Below are positions 43,287 to 52,289 of a stretch of 64,000 bases of DNA, piece after piece. Location: the NCBI GenBank assembly GCA_036702975.1, contig DATNPX010000034.1, positions 455,736-519,735 on the forward strand, given 5' to 3'. The notes beneath the pieces were generated by a model. The model had not been told where the DNA came from and made no database searches. It worked only from the letters and a program-made list of their open reading frames with translations. The translations under genes and the position numbers were made by a program. Position 1 is the stretch's first letter; each line of letters starts with the position of its first letter. The stretch comes from DATNPX01 sp036702975. Lineage in GTDB: Bacteria; Cyanobacteriota; Vampirovibrionia; Obscuribacterales; Obscuribacteraceae.

Positions 43287-45839
43287 CTATTCTGAGGCTT
43301 CGGTGCCGCCGTTCCCGCCAGAGTCCCCGCCCGAAGTATCTTCTGGCTCAACAATCGGAGTAACGGATGACACTTGGTCATCATCGGCCAGCTGCTGAAT
43401 TCGAACACCAGTAGCCATTCTTCCTTGAACACTAATCTCGTTCACTTCCTGGCGGACAATGACACCATTGGCGGTTGCGATCATGACACCTTCACCCGCC
43501 CTGACTACGCGCAATGCAGCCATGCGAGATTGAGCGTTCTTGAACTTGGTACAAATCAACCCGATGCCGCCGCGTCCTTGCTGCCTGAATTCTTCCAAGC
43601 TGACTCGCTTTCCAAATCCGTCGTTGGTTACAACCAGCACGAATCCTTCTTCACCAGGATGGATGACGTCGAATCCCACGATCTTGTCGCCTTCTCGAAG
43701 CGTGATGGCCTTGACGCCACGCGCAGCGCGGCCCATCGGACGCAACTCTTCTTCGCTATATCGGATCGCCATACCATCACCGGTGCCAATCATGACGTCA
43801 GCCTTGCCATTGGATGGGCGAACCCAACCTAACTGGTCGTCGTCATTCAAAGCGATGGCGATGATACCTGTCTTGCGGATATTTGCAAGCTCCGACATCT
43901 GCACCTTTTTGATGTAGGCGCTTCTCGTTAGCATGATGAGATAACTCTCTTCATCGAAAGTCGAAACTGGTATCACGGCAGTTATATTTTCGCCCTGTTT
44001 GATGCTTAGCAAGTTGATGATCGCTAAGCCGCGCGCAGTGCGGCTCCCCTCAGGCAGATCCATAACTTCAAGCGAATAAACTTGTCCCATGTCTGTAAAG
44101 ACAAGCAAACGGTCATGCATGTTGGCAATAAAGAAGTGCTCGAGATCGTCCTCGTCTTTGGTTTTAACGCCTGACACTCCACGCGTGTTACGACGTTGGC
44201 GTTTGAACGAATCCAAAGGAATGCGCTTGCAATAACCTTGTTTGGTAATGAAAACGGCCATTGGTTCGTTCGGAGTCAGGTCCTTGGTAGACAAACTCTC
44301 AGCGGCTGAGGCTTCAATGCGCGTGCGTCGTTCGTCCTTCTTGCCGTATTTCTCTTTGATCTCGACCAATTCTCTCTTGATTATGTCGAGAACTAGGTCG
44401 CGGCTTCCGAGGATTCGTTTGTATTCTGCGATCTTCTCGAGAGTCTCTTTGTATTCCTTCTCAGTCTTGCCTCTTTCCAATCCTGTCAATCTGCGCAACT
44501 GCATTTCCAGAATTGCGTTCGATTGGGCTTCGCTCAAGCTGAATTTGGTCATTAAGCCGGTGCGCGCTTCCTCTGTCGACTGAGCAGCGCGAATGATGCG
44601 GATTACTTCCTCAAGATTCTCCAGCGCCTTTAAATAGCCTTCCAAAATGTGGGCGCGTTCTTCGGCTTTGCGCAAGAAATAACGCGTTCGTCTGGTAACA
44701 ACGTCGATACGATGATCGATGAAGTGGTCGAGTAGATCCGCCAAATTGAGCGTCATTGGTTGGAATCCACGCGATTCGGTTTGCACCAAGGCGAGCGTGT
44801 TCACGGGGAACGACTGCTGCAGCTGCGTTTGCTTGTAAAGATTATTGAGCACAATATTCGGCTGTGCATCGCGCTTAAGTTCAATCACAACGCGCAAGCC
44901 TGCACGGCTTGTCTCATCGTTGATGTCACTAATACCAGTCAGCTTTTCGTCCCGAACAAGCTCGGCAACTTTGCGAGTAAAGGCTTCCGGACCCACCATA
45001 TATGGTAGGGACGTAATAATGATAGCGGTGCGCGATTGGCGCCCACCTTTTCCTTCTAGTTGCTCGATAACAGCTTCACCACGCACCGGAATGGAACCAC
45101 GGCCGGTGGTATACGCTTCCTCAATCCCTTCAGTCCCAAGAATTACGCCACCTTGCGGGAAGTCCGGACCTTTAATCCATTGCATCAATTGTTGCGAAGT
45201 AAGAGTCGGATTTTCTATTTTGGCTAACGTTCCATCGATAACTTCAGTCAAGTTATGCGGCGGAATATTGGTCGCCATACCGACTGCAATTCCGGCAGAG
45301 CCGTTCAGTAGAAGGGTTGGCACTCGAGACGGAAGCACAGATGGCTCTTTCAGACTGTCGTCGAAGTTGGGTCTCATATCGACTGTTTCGGCTTCAAGAT
45401 CGGCGAGAGTTTCCATCGACAGCGCCGCGAGCTTAGCTTCTGTGTATCTCATCGCCGCTGGTGGATTATCCAAGTCGCCAAAATTTCCGTGTCCGTCGAT
45501 GAGCACGTAACGGCTGGCTGAGGGCTGTGCCATACGTACCAAAGATTCGTAAATTGCTGAGTCGCCGTGAGGATGGTAACGACCCATGACTTCCCCAACC
45601 GTTCTCGCGGACTTGGCGTAACGCGCATCCGGTGAGAGGTTCAAGTTGTACATACCGTAGATAATGCGTCTGTGTACAGGCTTCAAACCATCGCGCACGT
45701 CCGGAATAGCCCGGCTGACGATGACTGACATCGCATAGTCGATGAACGACTTGCGCATCTCATCGCGCACCTCAACCGAGATAACTCTTCCGCTATTGCT
45801 GGGTCCGCCAGCATCGGATGGTGGGGTAGTACTAGCCAA
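43287..45839 (-). CDS. gyrA: DNA gyrase subunit A
   Basis: 850 residues, TTG start with GGGAG 8 nt upstream. Cleaves and religates DNA in the gyrase A2B2 complex. Catalytic Tyr132 in AAMRYTE; the quinolone region HPHGDSAIYESLVRMAQ has Ser94 and Glu98, a sensitive-type pattern. Coiled-coil and tower regions are normal. The C-terminal six-bladed wrapping domain begins with KRQRRNTRGVSGVK, where the usual GyrA box has two glycines in place of N-T. A Gly/Ser/Glu tail ends the protein. The N-terminal 18 residues are extra and Pro/Ser-rich. ParC is the alternative, but the wrapping domain length favours GyrA. Confidence 0.93.
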   Translation of the reverse strand: MASTTPPSDAGGPSNSGRVISVEVRDEMRKSFIDYAMSVIVSRAIPDVRDGLKPVHRRIIYGMYNLNLSPDARYAKSARTVGEVMGRYHPHGDSAIYESLVRMAQPSASRYVLIDGHGNFGDLDNPPAAMRYTEAKLAALSMETLADLEAETVDMRPNFDDSLKEPSVLPSRVPTLLLNGSAGIAVGMATNIPPHNLTEVIDGTLAKIENPTLTSQQLMQWIKGPDFPQGGVILGTEGIEEAYTTGRGSIPVRGEAVIEQLEGKGGRQSRTAIIITSLPYMVGPEAFTRKVAELVRDEKLTGISDINDETSRAGLRVVIELKRDAQPNIVLNNLYKQTQLQQSFPVNTLALVQTESRGFQPMTLNLADLLDHFIDHRIDVVTRRTRYFLRKAEERAHILEGYLKALENLEEVIRIIRAAQSTEEARTGLMTKFSLSEAQSNAILEMQLRRLTGLERGKTEKEYKETLEKIAEYKRILGSRDLVLDIIKRELVEIKEKYGKKDERRTRIEASAAESLSTKDLTPNEPMAVFITKQGYCKRIPLDSFKRQRRNTRGVSGVKTKDEDDLEHFFIANMHDRLLVFTDMGQVYSLEVMDLPEGSRTARGLAIINLLSIKQGENITAVIPVSTFDEESYLIMLTRSAYIKKVQMSELANIRKTGIIAIALNDDDQLGWVRPSNGKADVMIGTGDGMAIRYSEEELRPMGRAARGVKAITLREGDKIVGFDVIHPGEEGFVLVVTNDGFGKRVSLEEFRQQGRGGIGLICTKFKNAQSRMAALRVVRAGEGVMIATANGVIVRQEVNEISVQGRMATGVRIQQLADDDQVSSVTPIVEPEDTSGGDSGGNGGTEASE

Positions 45840-46194
45840 GTCTCCAACTCCCTTAAGAAGCGACTGTAAATTTCAACTACACTGCGAGCTTCGACTGGCT
45901 CTGCAAAACACTTATAACGATAAACTTCCCGCCAATATGACGTTTGCAAATCGCTGCCGCAATGCGAAACGACAAGTCCAAACGCTTATGGATATATCGT
46001 CCGAGTACCAAGTATAACATGACAAGGGAATTAGCTCTTGAAGCCGTTTTTAGCCGAATTTCCAGACAGGATTACACTGCCTGAAAGAACTGAAAATCAT
46101 CAGCTAAGTAAAAGAATTTCAAGCAAACTTAGAAGCCAATTAGACTTGAATTTGAGCCATTTTCGATAGTTTTTCTTTTGTTTCTTTGTGTTGT
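45840..46194. promoter_or_regulatory. Upstream region of gyrA
   Basis: 355 bp containing the gyrA promoter region. No repeats or convincing frame. Confidence 0.4.
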
Positions 46195-46524
46195 TTAGGA
46201 TGTTTCAGGGACTTCGGGTGTTTCAGATGTCTCCGGTTTTTCCTTTCTTTTGCGCCGCAGCAAACGGAGAGCTAAGAAACACAATACGAATCCAGCCGTT
46301 CCGCCAATGACACCATGGATTATGAAGACTTTTTGCTCCTTAGCATCTTCTTCCTCGGTGTAGATAGTGATTTCCGATTCCGATAGCTTCTCAAATCGTT
46401 TGCTATCAGCAACAGCCTGATGCATTGCACCGTAGGTCCCGGAAAAGCCGAAACACAGGCAGAAAGCGAGGGCTAACCACCAGACGTCTTCTGTATATCT
46501 TGAGTAGCGTCCTTTGGTCTTCAT
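46195..46524 (-). CDS. Small two-helix membrane protein
   Basis: 109 residues from ATG 46524. Two hydrophobic helices, VWWLALAFCLCFGFSGTYGA near 14-33 and VFIIHGVIGGTAGFVLCFLA near 64-84, separated by an acidic loop (ITIYTEEEDAKEQ) and followed by a basic segment (RLLRRKRKEK) and a Pro/Glu/Thr tail. The frame is open upstream to 46626 but that part is Cys/Arg-rich and unlikely. No strong ribosome site. Family not recognised. Confidence 0.55.
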   Translation of the reverse strand: MKTKGRYSRYTEDVWWLALAFCLCFGFSGTYGAMHQAVADSKRFEKLSESEITIYTEEEDAKEQKVFIIHGVIGGTAGFVLCFLALRLLRRKRKEKPETSETPEVPETS

Positions 46525-46722
46525 AAGGCGACGAAACCTGCATTGTTTCGCAACAATAACACTGTATCGCAAACACTTTTTACACATTCGACCAACGGCC
46601 GCTGAACTCAGAACGATAGATATCAATAGCGATGACGCGAGGTCCTGAGACGATAAAAGGAGCGCCCAGATTCAAAATCGGACTGCTAAGATAAGACCCT
46701 ATCGCGCGGAAAGGAGACTGCA

Positions 46723-48222
46723 GTGACTGAAGATCAAGATCGTTTTCGGGGCGACCGCCTTCGGAAACTATCGGCACTACGAGAAGCGGGCATAAATCCC
46801 TATCCATATAACTTCGACAGAACTCATCGCGCGAAGGAACTACATGACAAATACCAGGATCTGGCAGCCGATGTCGAAACCGACGATGAAGTGCGAGTCT
46901 GTGGGCGCGTAATGCGCGAACGCAATACCTGGATGTTCGTGGACCTTTACGACGATACTGGCAAAATCCAGCTTTTCTGCCACAAACAAAACCTCTCCGA
47001 AGCCGACCTCAAGCTGCTCAAATTGCTTGACAAGGGCGACATCATCGGAGTCCATGGCACGATTAGACGAACCAAGCAGGGTGAGTTGTCAGTCAAGGCG
47101 AAAAAAGTGGAAGTCTTATGCAAAGCCCTACTCACCCTGCTGGATAGCTGGGATGGCTTTAAAGACCGAGAAGCGCGTTATAGGCATCGGTACGTTGATA
47201 TGCTGACCAATCCGGATGTTCGAGAGAACTTCCGTAAGCGCTCACAAGCGATCCGATACATTCGCAATTTCCTCGATTCGCGTGACTGCGTGGAAGTCGA
47301 AACGCCAGTTTTGCAAGTGGAAGCTGGCGGTGCAGATGCGCGTCCTTTCATCACCCACCACAACGCTCTCGACATGGAGCTATATCTCAGAATTGCCACG
47401 GAGCTTCATCTGAAGCGCATGATCGTGGGCGGGTTCGAACGGGTCTACGAAATCGGTCGAATCTTCCGAAATGAAGGGTTGAGCACAAGGCACAATCCAG
47501 AATTCACAATGCTTGAGATGTATTGGGCTTACGGCGACTACAATCAGCTCATGGACCTTACCGAGGAGATGATACTGGGTTTGGTGCAACAGATACACGG
47601 AAAGAGCTCTCTGACTTATGAAACGGAAGAGATTAGTTTTGAACGTCCCTGGCGCAGAGTGCGCATGGTCGATGCCATAAAAGAAGTTACGAAGCTAGAC
47701 GTCAGTAAAATCGAGTCATTCGAAGAAATGAAAAAAGCCGCTGCAGAACTGCAGGTGCCGCTAAAAGACGAAGCAACGCGCGGAGAAATAATCAACTCCA
47801 TATTCGAACACAAAGTCGAACATACACTTATCCAGCCAACATTTCTAATTGACTATCCGGTTGAGATATCGCCTTTGACTAAGGCGCATCGAACTACCCC
47901 CGGTGAAGTTGAGCGATTCGAATTGTTCGTGTTTGGGCGCGAATTGGCAAATGGTTATAGCGAACTGACAGATCCTGAAGATCAAAGAAACCGCTTGGAA
48001 GAACAAGCACGCAAGAAAGCGGCGGGCAATGACGAAGCTATGCCTCTCGATTTAGACTTCATAATGGCAATGGAATACGGAATGCCTCCTACTATGGGTA
48101 TTGGAATCGGTATCGACCGGCTGGTCATGCTGCTTACCAACTCCAGCTCAATTCGCGACGTGATTCCTTTCCCAACAATGCGCCCAATCGCCAAAGGTGG
48201 TGGCGCAGGCGAGACGCACTGA
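46723..48222 (+). CDS. lysS: Lysyl-tRNA synthetase, class II
   Basis: 499 residues, GTG start with AAAGGAG 7 nt upstream. N-terminal OB-fold tRNA-binding domain (VRVCGRVMRERNTWMFVDLY at about 62-81), then the class II core: motif 1 around FLDSRDCVEVETPVL, motif 2 VYEIGRIFRNEGLSTRHNPE, motif 3 GIGIGIDRLVMLLTN. ELTDPEDQRNR and F-x-M-A-M-E-Y-G-M-P-P-T are lysine-enzyme specific. Charges tRNA-Lys in the cytosol. A hypothetical gene follows after 2 bp, likely co-transcribed. Confidence 0.97.
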   Translation: MTEDQDRFRGDRLRKLSALREAGINPYPYNFDRTHRAKELHDKYQDLAADVETDDEVRVCGRVMRERNTWMFVDLYDDTGKIQLFCHKQNLSEADLKLLKLLDKGDIIGVHGTIRRTKQGELSVKAKKVEVLCKALLTLLDSWDGFKDREARYRHRYVDMLTNPDVRENFRKRSQAIRYIRNFLDSRDCVEVETPVLQVEAGGADARPFITHHNALDMELYLRIATELHLKRMIVGGFERVYEIGRIFRNEGLSTRHNPEFTMLEMYWAYGDYNQLMDLTEEMILGLVQQIHGKSSLTYETEEISFERPWRRVRMVDAIKEVTKLDVSKIESFEEMKKAAAELQVPLKDEATRGEIINSIFEHKVEHTLIQPTFLIDYPVEISPLTKAHRTTPGEVERFELFVFGRELANGYSELTDPEDQRNRLEEQARKKAAGNDEAMPLDLDFIMAMEYGMPPTMGIGIGIDRLVMLLTNSSSIRDVIPFPTMRPIAKGGGAGETH

Positions 48223-48224
48223 AT

Positions 48225-48704
48225 ATGACACTACTCCGCGCCTACCTCTGGAACCACAAGGTTATACTACCGAATGTGGTGCAAACTAAAGACGGATTCT
48301 TCGCAGATGATGGACCGATTGAAGTATTCGACATCGCCAATAATCTTGATTGGTTTCAGGCGGCAACAAAGAAACTACAGAACGGAAACGACATCGTCGA
48401 CACGCCCGACGGTTCGGAAGAACCCGGCTCGGCAATCTTGGAGCGCCTGGACATCGTGAAGTGGTCTACCTTCGAACTGCAAGCGGTTATGTTTACCGTT
48501 CACATCGGTTCTAGATATGTCTCACTTTACAAGACAGGACGTGGTCCAGATGGTATGTGGGCAGGCCGCGCGACCGAACAGCGAAAGTTCGATCCAAGAG
48601 TACCAAGAGGAATTCTGTTGGACGCGCTGGCGCAGGACATTATTAAACAAGACTCGATGAGGATGCCAGGTACTGGGTTGGCAGTAATTCAAAAAAATCC
48701 CTGA
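48225..48704 (+). CDS. Hypothetical protein downstream of lysS
   Basis: 159 residues, starting 2 bp after the lysS stop. Mixed alpha/beta composition (LRAYLWNHKVILPNVVQTKD, WSTFELQAVMFTVHIGSRYV, YKTGRGPDGMWAGRA). No signal peptide, helices or known motif. Co-translation with lysS is likely from the spacing. A weak copy of the 40-bp palindrome lies just beyond its end. Confidence 0.7.
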   Translation: MTLLRAYLWNHKVILPNVVQTKDGFFADDGPIEVFDIANNLDWFQAATKKLQNGNDIVDTPDGSEEPGSAILERLDIVKWSTFELQAVMFTVHIGSRYVSLYKTGRGPDGMWAGRATEQRKFDPRVPRGILLDALAQDIIKQDSMRMPGTGLAVIQKNP

Positions 48705-48715
48705 CAGAATATACG

Positions 48716-48755
48716 GGTCGTAAAAGTAAACCGTTATCGGTTTATTCACAGCGCC
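48716..48755. repeat. Palindromic element (copy H, degenerate)
   Basis: Core at 48726-48745 (GTAAACCGTTATCGGTTTAT) with two changes from the perfect core; left outer arm GGTCG is kept 5 nt away, the right arm is lost. Lies between converging genes. Confidence 0.8.
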
Positions 48756-48856
48756 GCATGCTAAGTAACACCCTGTATCCGGCTAAACATCGGCAAAGCA
48801 AAGCTTCGGCACAGTAACACAACAACGCTTGACATGACTGGTTCATGGACGCATTT

Positions 48857-51076
48857 CTACTTGTTCGTTTTCTTCTGCGACCAAATTCGCATTGCATTCG
48901 AGTGTGTTCCGATTGCGGCGCGGTACTCTCCGTCAGCCCACTGCGCTTCGGCCTTATCAAATAGCACCCTAGCGCAATCAAGTGTTTCGGTCCCAGCCCC
49001 CTGAGTGAAGTCATGAAATGACCTATCAAAGTCAGAGATAGCAACTTTTCGTTGCTCCGCCTGCATATGCAGCCGCCCTAGACGGTCAGCAGCTACGCCA
49101 GCGTTGTTGAGTCCACGCGCGCCGACCGCCCCCCAAGTCTTTTCCGCGAGGGCATACGCTCTTATTGCCAAAGGAAAATTTTTCGCCTCTGCAAAATAAT
49201 CACCAATTGAAGACATCAATGGTGCAGCACACTCTGCCATTCTTGAAGGGATTTCTGCTTGCTCCCATTGAGCAATCGCGTTTGCAAATTTGGCATCCTT
49301 GTTCACAGCATCAAGATGAAGCTTCCTTACCTGAAAGCCTACAACGGCATCCAAACAGCCTGAAATAAACGGTGCCTTGATTTTATTACGGTCAAGATAC
49401 GCATTGAGTTTTTCTGCAGCGACAAGAATCATCTCATGCGCTGGGTTCGGATCATTTTTAAGTGCATCCGGATTCTTCGGATCTGCAATTTTGGGAGGCA
49501 ACACCCCCTCCTTCATTCCGGCTGCATATAAAAGTACTGTTGTAAAATGCTCTAGCGCTCGATTGGCATCAACGTCCTCTGTAGATTTCTCGTCCGCAAA
49601 TTCATTCGCCATGACGAGATCTCGCATAAGAAATTCTGCAAGCATTGCCAGTTTGTTCGAGTTGTCGCTCCGCATTACAGCAACGAAGACTTTCTCGAAA
49701 ATCTTGCGTTTCTCTTCTTTGCTACTACGTGTATCGTCCAGAAAGAGTTGGAGCATAACACGCGTTTTGAGCCAATCGCCAAGCAACTGACTAGGAAGCT
49801 GTTGCCAGGCGATTCTTCGTTCTGCTTCCGTTGGATCAAAACTGATTAAATATGGTGCCAGAACTGCCACGCCACCACCGCACAACAACAAACACACTAA
49901 AAGCACAACTAAAACGGTTTTCTTCGCCGAGCCCATCGAGTTCCAAATGGCTCGCTGAATGGTTTGAAGCTGCAATCCGGCCGCCGAAAAGGCTTGAATT
50001 TTCTTGGCAGAATATTCGCTGGCCGACGCTAAATCACCCTGTAATTCGATAATTGTTTGATAGCGATTGTCTGGATTTTTCTGCAAAGTCTTGCTGATGA
50101 TCTCGTCCAGACGCTGAATCAACCTGACGTCGTCTTCAAGATCACTCAATGGTGTCGGCATTTCGTTTATTTGCCGATACATCGTGCCCAAAGCGTTCTG
50201 ACCAATCAGTGGTGGCGAGCCGGTCAGCACTTCGTACATCAAACAACCCATCGAGTAAATGTCTGAACGGTAATCGAGACGCTTACCAAGACACTGCTCT
50301 GGGCTCATGTACGGCGGACTTCCGAATAGCTCACCAGTAGTGGTGTCCTTCATCGTCGGATCGCCTTCTTGCGGGAACACTTTGGCGATACCAAAATCGA
50401 CGACCTTGACGATATATTCGCCGTCAGGCCCATCGAGCAACATTACGTTGCTGGGCTTGATGTCGCGGTGAATCACACCGTGGCTGTGAGCTTCCGCGAG
50501 AGCACCACACATCTGCAAAAAGATACGAACAGCCTCTTTAATTCGCAGCTTTCTTTTGTATTTTAGGAGTTGAGAAAGAGACATGCCATCGAGGTAGTCC
50601 ATAATCAAGTAAGGACGACCATCTTCAGCCATTCCCATATCGATGATTGTGATCGCGTTTGGATGGTTGATTCGCGCAGCAGCCGTTGCCTCTTGCTGGA
50701 AACGTCTAAACACCTGAGGGTCAGCAACCAGATGGGCGTGCATCATCTTCAAAGCGCGCAAATTTCTGTTGATGCGGTTGCGCGTTTTGTAGACAGCCCC
50801 CATGCCACCACGACCAAGTAGCTCAAGAACTTCATACCGGCCGGCAAATATTGTCCCGACTAAATTATCATCGGCAGAATTGTTGTTAAGTAGTGTCTTT
50901 GCTAGCGGAGCTTCCTGATTGGAAGTTTCGCGCGTGGAATGTGAGAGCTCCGACGCGTTTCGACGCATCGAAGGCTGCGTCTCATCATAGTCTGATAATT
51001 GCGCCGGTTGAGCAGGAGGTAAGCTCGTGGGCGTATTTCCAGATTCTTCGCGATTCCAGCCTGGTGTTGTCGTCAT
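48857..51076 (-). CDS. Ser/Thr protein kinase with C-terminal TPR-like domain
   Basis: 739 residues from ATG 51076 (GAAGG about 10 nt upstream); the frame is open to 51154. An N-terminal Ser/Pro/Asn-rich segment is followed by a Hanks-type kinase domain at about 80-355: LLGRGGMGAVYKTR, ATP lysine 110 in RALKMM, catalytic HRDIKPSN at 203-210, VDFGIAKVF, YMSPEQCLG. A membrane helix spans about 387-411 (VLVVLLVCLLLCGGGVAVLA). The outer part about 430-739 is helical with TPR-like units near the end (FPLAIRAYALAEKTWGAVGA). Same kinase subgroup as the gene at base 2 but with a different sensor part. Confidence 0.92.
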   Translation of the reverse strand: MTTTPGWNREESGNTPTSLPPAQPAQLSDYDETQPSMRRNASELSHSTRETSNQEAPLAKTLLNNNSADDNLVGTIFAGRYEVLELLGRGGMGAVYKTRNRINRNLRALKMMHAHLVADPQVFRRFQQEATAAARINHPNAITIIDMGMAEDGRPYLIMDYLDGMSLSQLLKYKRKLRIKEAVRIFLQMCGALAEAHSHGVIHRDIKPSNVMLLDGPDGEYIVKVVDFGIAKVFPQEGDPTMKDTTTGELFGSPPYMSPEQCLGKRLDYRSDIYSMGCLMYEVLTGSPPLIGQNALGTMYRQINEMPTPLSDLEDDVRLIQRLDEIISKTLQKNPDNRYQTIIELQGDLASASEYSAKKIQAFSAAGLQLQTIQRAIWNSMGSAKKTVLVVLLVCLLLCGGGVAVLAPYLISFDPTEAERRIAWQQLPSQLLGDWLKTRVMLQLFLDDTRSSKEEKRKIFEKVFVAVMRSDNSNKLAMLAEFLMRDLVMANEFADEKSTEDVDANRALEHFTTVLLYAAGMKEGVLPPKIADPKNPDALKNDPNPAHEMILVAAEKLNAYLDRNKIKAPFISGCLDAVVGFQVRKLHLDAVNKDAKFANAIAQWEQAEIPSRMAECAAPLMSSIGDYFAEAKNFPLAIRAYALAEKTWGAVGARGLNNAGVAADRLGRLHMQAEQRKVAISDFDRSFHDFTQGAGTETLDCARVLFDKAEAQWADGEYRAAIGTHSNAMRIWSQKKTNK

Positions 51077-51806
51077 AACTGAGTTACCTTCACTTATGTC
51101 ATTTTTGCCCAACTGAGCCGGTTTTCTAACCGGTCGAGAGATAATTGGCAGCAATTCGGATTCGACAATGGGAGTGGGCCAGAGTTCCTACGAGTTCCTA
51201 CGATTCCCTACCAGAACCCAAGTCCATGCTTGCGACACACACACAGTCAGGCAGTAGAATTAGCTGTCCTATCACCACGGGCGGTGCCCAGCATTTTACA
51301 CTGCGCTTCATAACGTTACACTTTCAATGAAGCTATTCGAAAAGCGAATCCACCGCGAAGCATCCACATTAAATATACAAAAGACAATCGAAAAACATCC
51401 CGCTCAACATCACAGTCCATCGCCGGCTCGAAAAACAAGTCAGGGTCTCGAATGAACCTTATGGTCGACGAAGACACACACCATTCGAAAAAATGAGAAA
51501 AACATTCTAGTGGTTATATCAATGCTCTTCCATTCCCGGATATAACTTTCAAGTTAGCAGCCACCCATCCCTGGAAAATCGAGACCGTTGAAGGCGCCGA
51601 AACCCGGAGCGAACTCGTTACTGCACATATTCGAACTCGTCACTGCACATATTCATGGAATACATGTTTCGACAGTGATTTACAGCGTCGCTAAGACCAT
51701 GCTCATCTGCGTAACGTTCTTGCACCTTTAACTTCACCTTAGTAGATCTGCTGCCAGACTTTCCTCAGTTCAGCCCAATGATTTTAGATTGGCGAGGAGA
51801 CAGGCC
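51077..51806. other. 730-bp gene-free region
   Basis: No gene recognised. Contains a 22-bp tandem duplication CGAACTCGTYACTGCACATATT at 51610-51653 and short GAGTTCCTAC repeats at about 51182-51202. The kinase and the small + strand gene start from its two ends. Confidence 0.5.
51610..51653. repeat. 22-bp tandem duplication
   Basis: CGAACTCGTTACTGCACATATT at 51610-51631 is followed directly by a copy with one change (T to C) at 51632-51653. Confidence 0.9.
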
Positions 51807-52169
51807 ATGACAGTTTTAATCGGGACATGGGAATTTGAAGGACCTTTTGAAAACGCTGCAGAATTGCGTGACGAACCAGCCGTATATGCGATTCTCACCT
51901 TTATGAATGAGGAATTTGAATTAGTAGAACTCAATGAGGCAGATAACGTTCAGCACACATTCAAGAAGTTGAAGGACGTAACGCCGGCCGACCGCCCGCT
52001 ATCTGTAGCTGTTTACTATTGTTCGGACCTCAGCGATAACCTGAGAGAAGGACTCGTTGAGATAATTCTGCAAGAATTTGACTTATCTACAGATTTCGAC
52101 AGCGCCACTACAGCTGGTTGCACGACGAAGTTCGATTCAAGTAATTTTCTGGTGGCAGCAAATCAGTAA
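51807..52169 (+). CDS. Small hypothetical protein
   Basis: 120 residues from ATG 51807, with GAGGAGA 8-14 nt upstream; the frame is open back to 51789. The N-terminus TVLIGTWEFEGPF and the RDEPAVYAILTFMNEEFELV segment look like a compact alpha/beta domain that resembles small endonuclease-like (GIY-YIG-like) or DUF folds, without clear catalytic residues. Two Cys near positions 77 and 110. A strong terminator follows. Confidence 0.68.
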   Translation: MTVLIGTWEFEGPFENAAELRDEPAVYAILTFMNEEFELVELNEADNVQHTFKKLKDVTPADRPLSVAVYYCSDLSDNLREGLVEIILQEFDLSTDFDSATTAGCTTKFDSSNFLVAANQ

Positions 52170-52218
52170 GAGTTAGCGAAAAAGTTTAATAACGCGGTAA
52201 CGCACTCAAGACGCAGAG

Positions 52219-52250
52219 CGAGGCACTATAACTGGTGCCTCGTTTTGTTT
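52219..52250 (+). terminator. Rho-independent terminator
   Basis: CGAGGCAC (52219-52226) pairs with GTGCCTCG (52235-52242), followed by TTTTGTTT. Confidence 0.85.
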
Positions 52251-52289
<39 letters not shown>

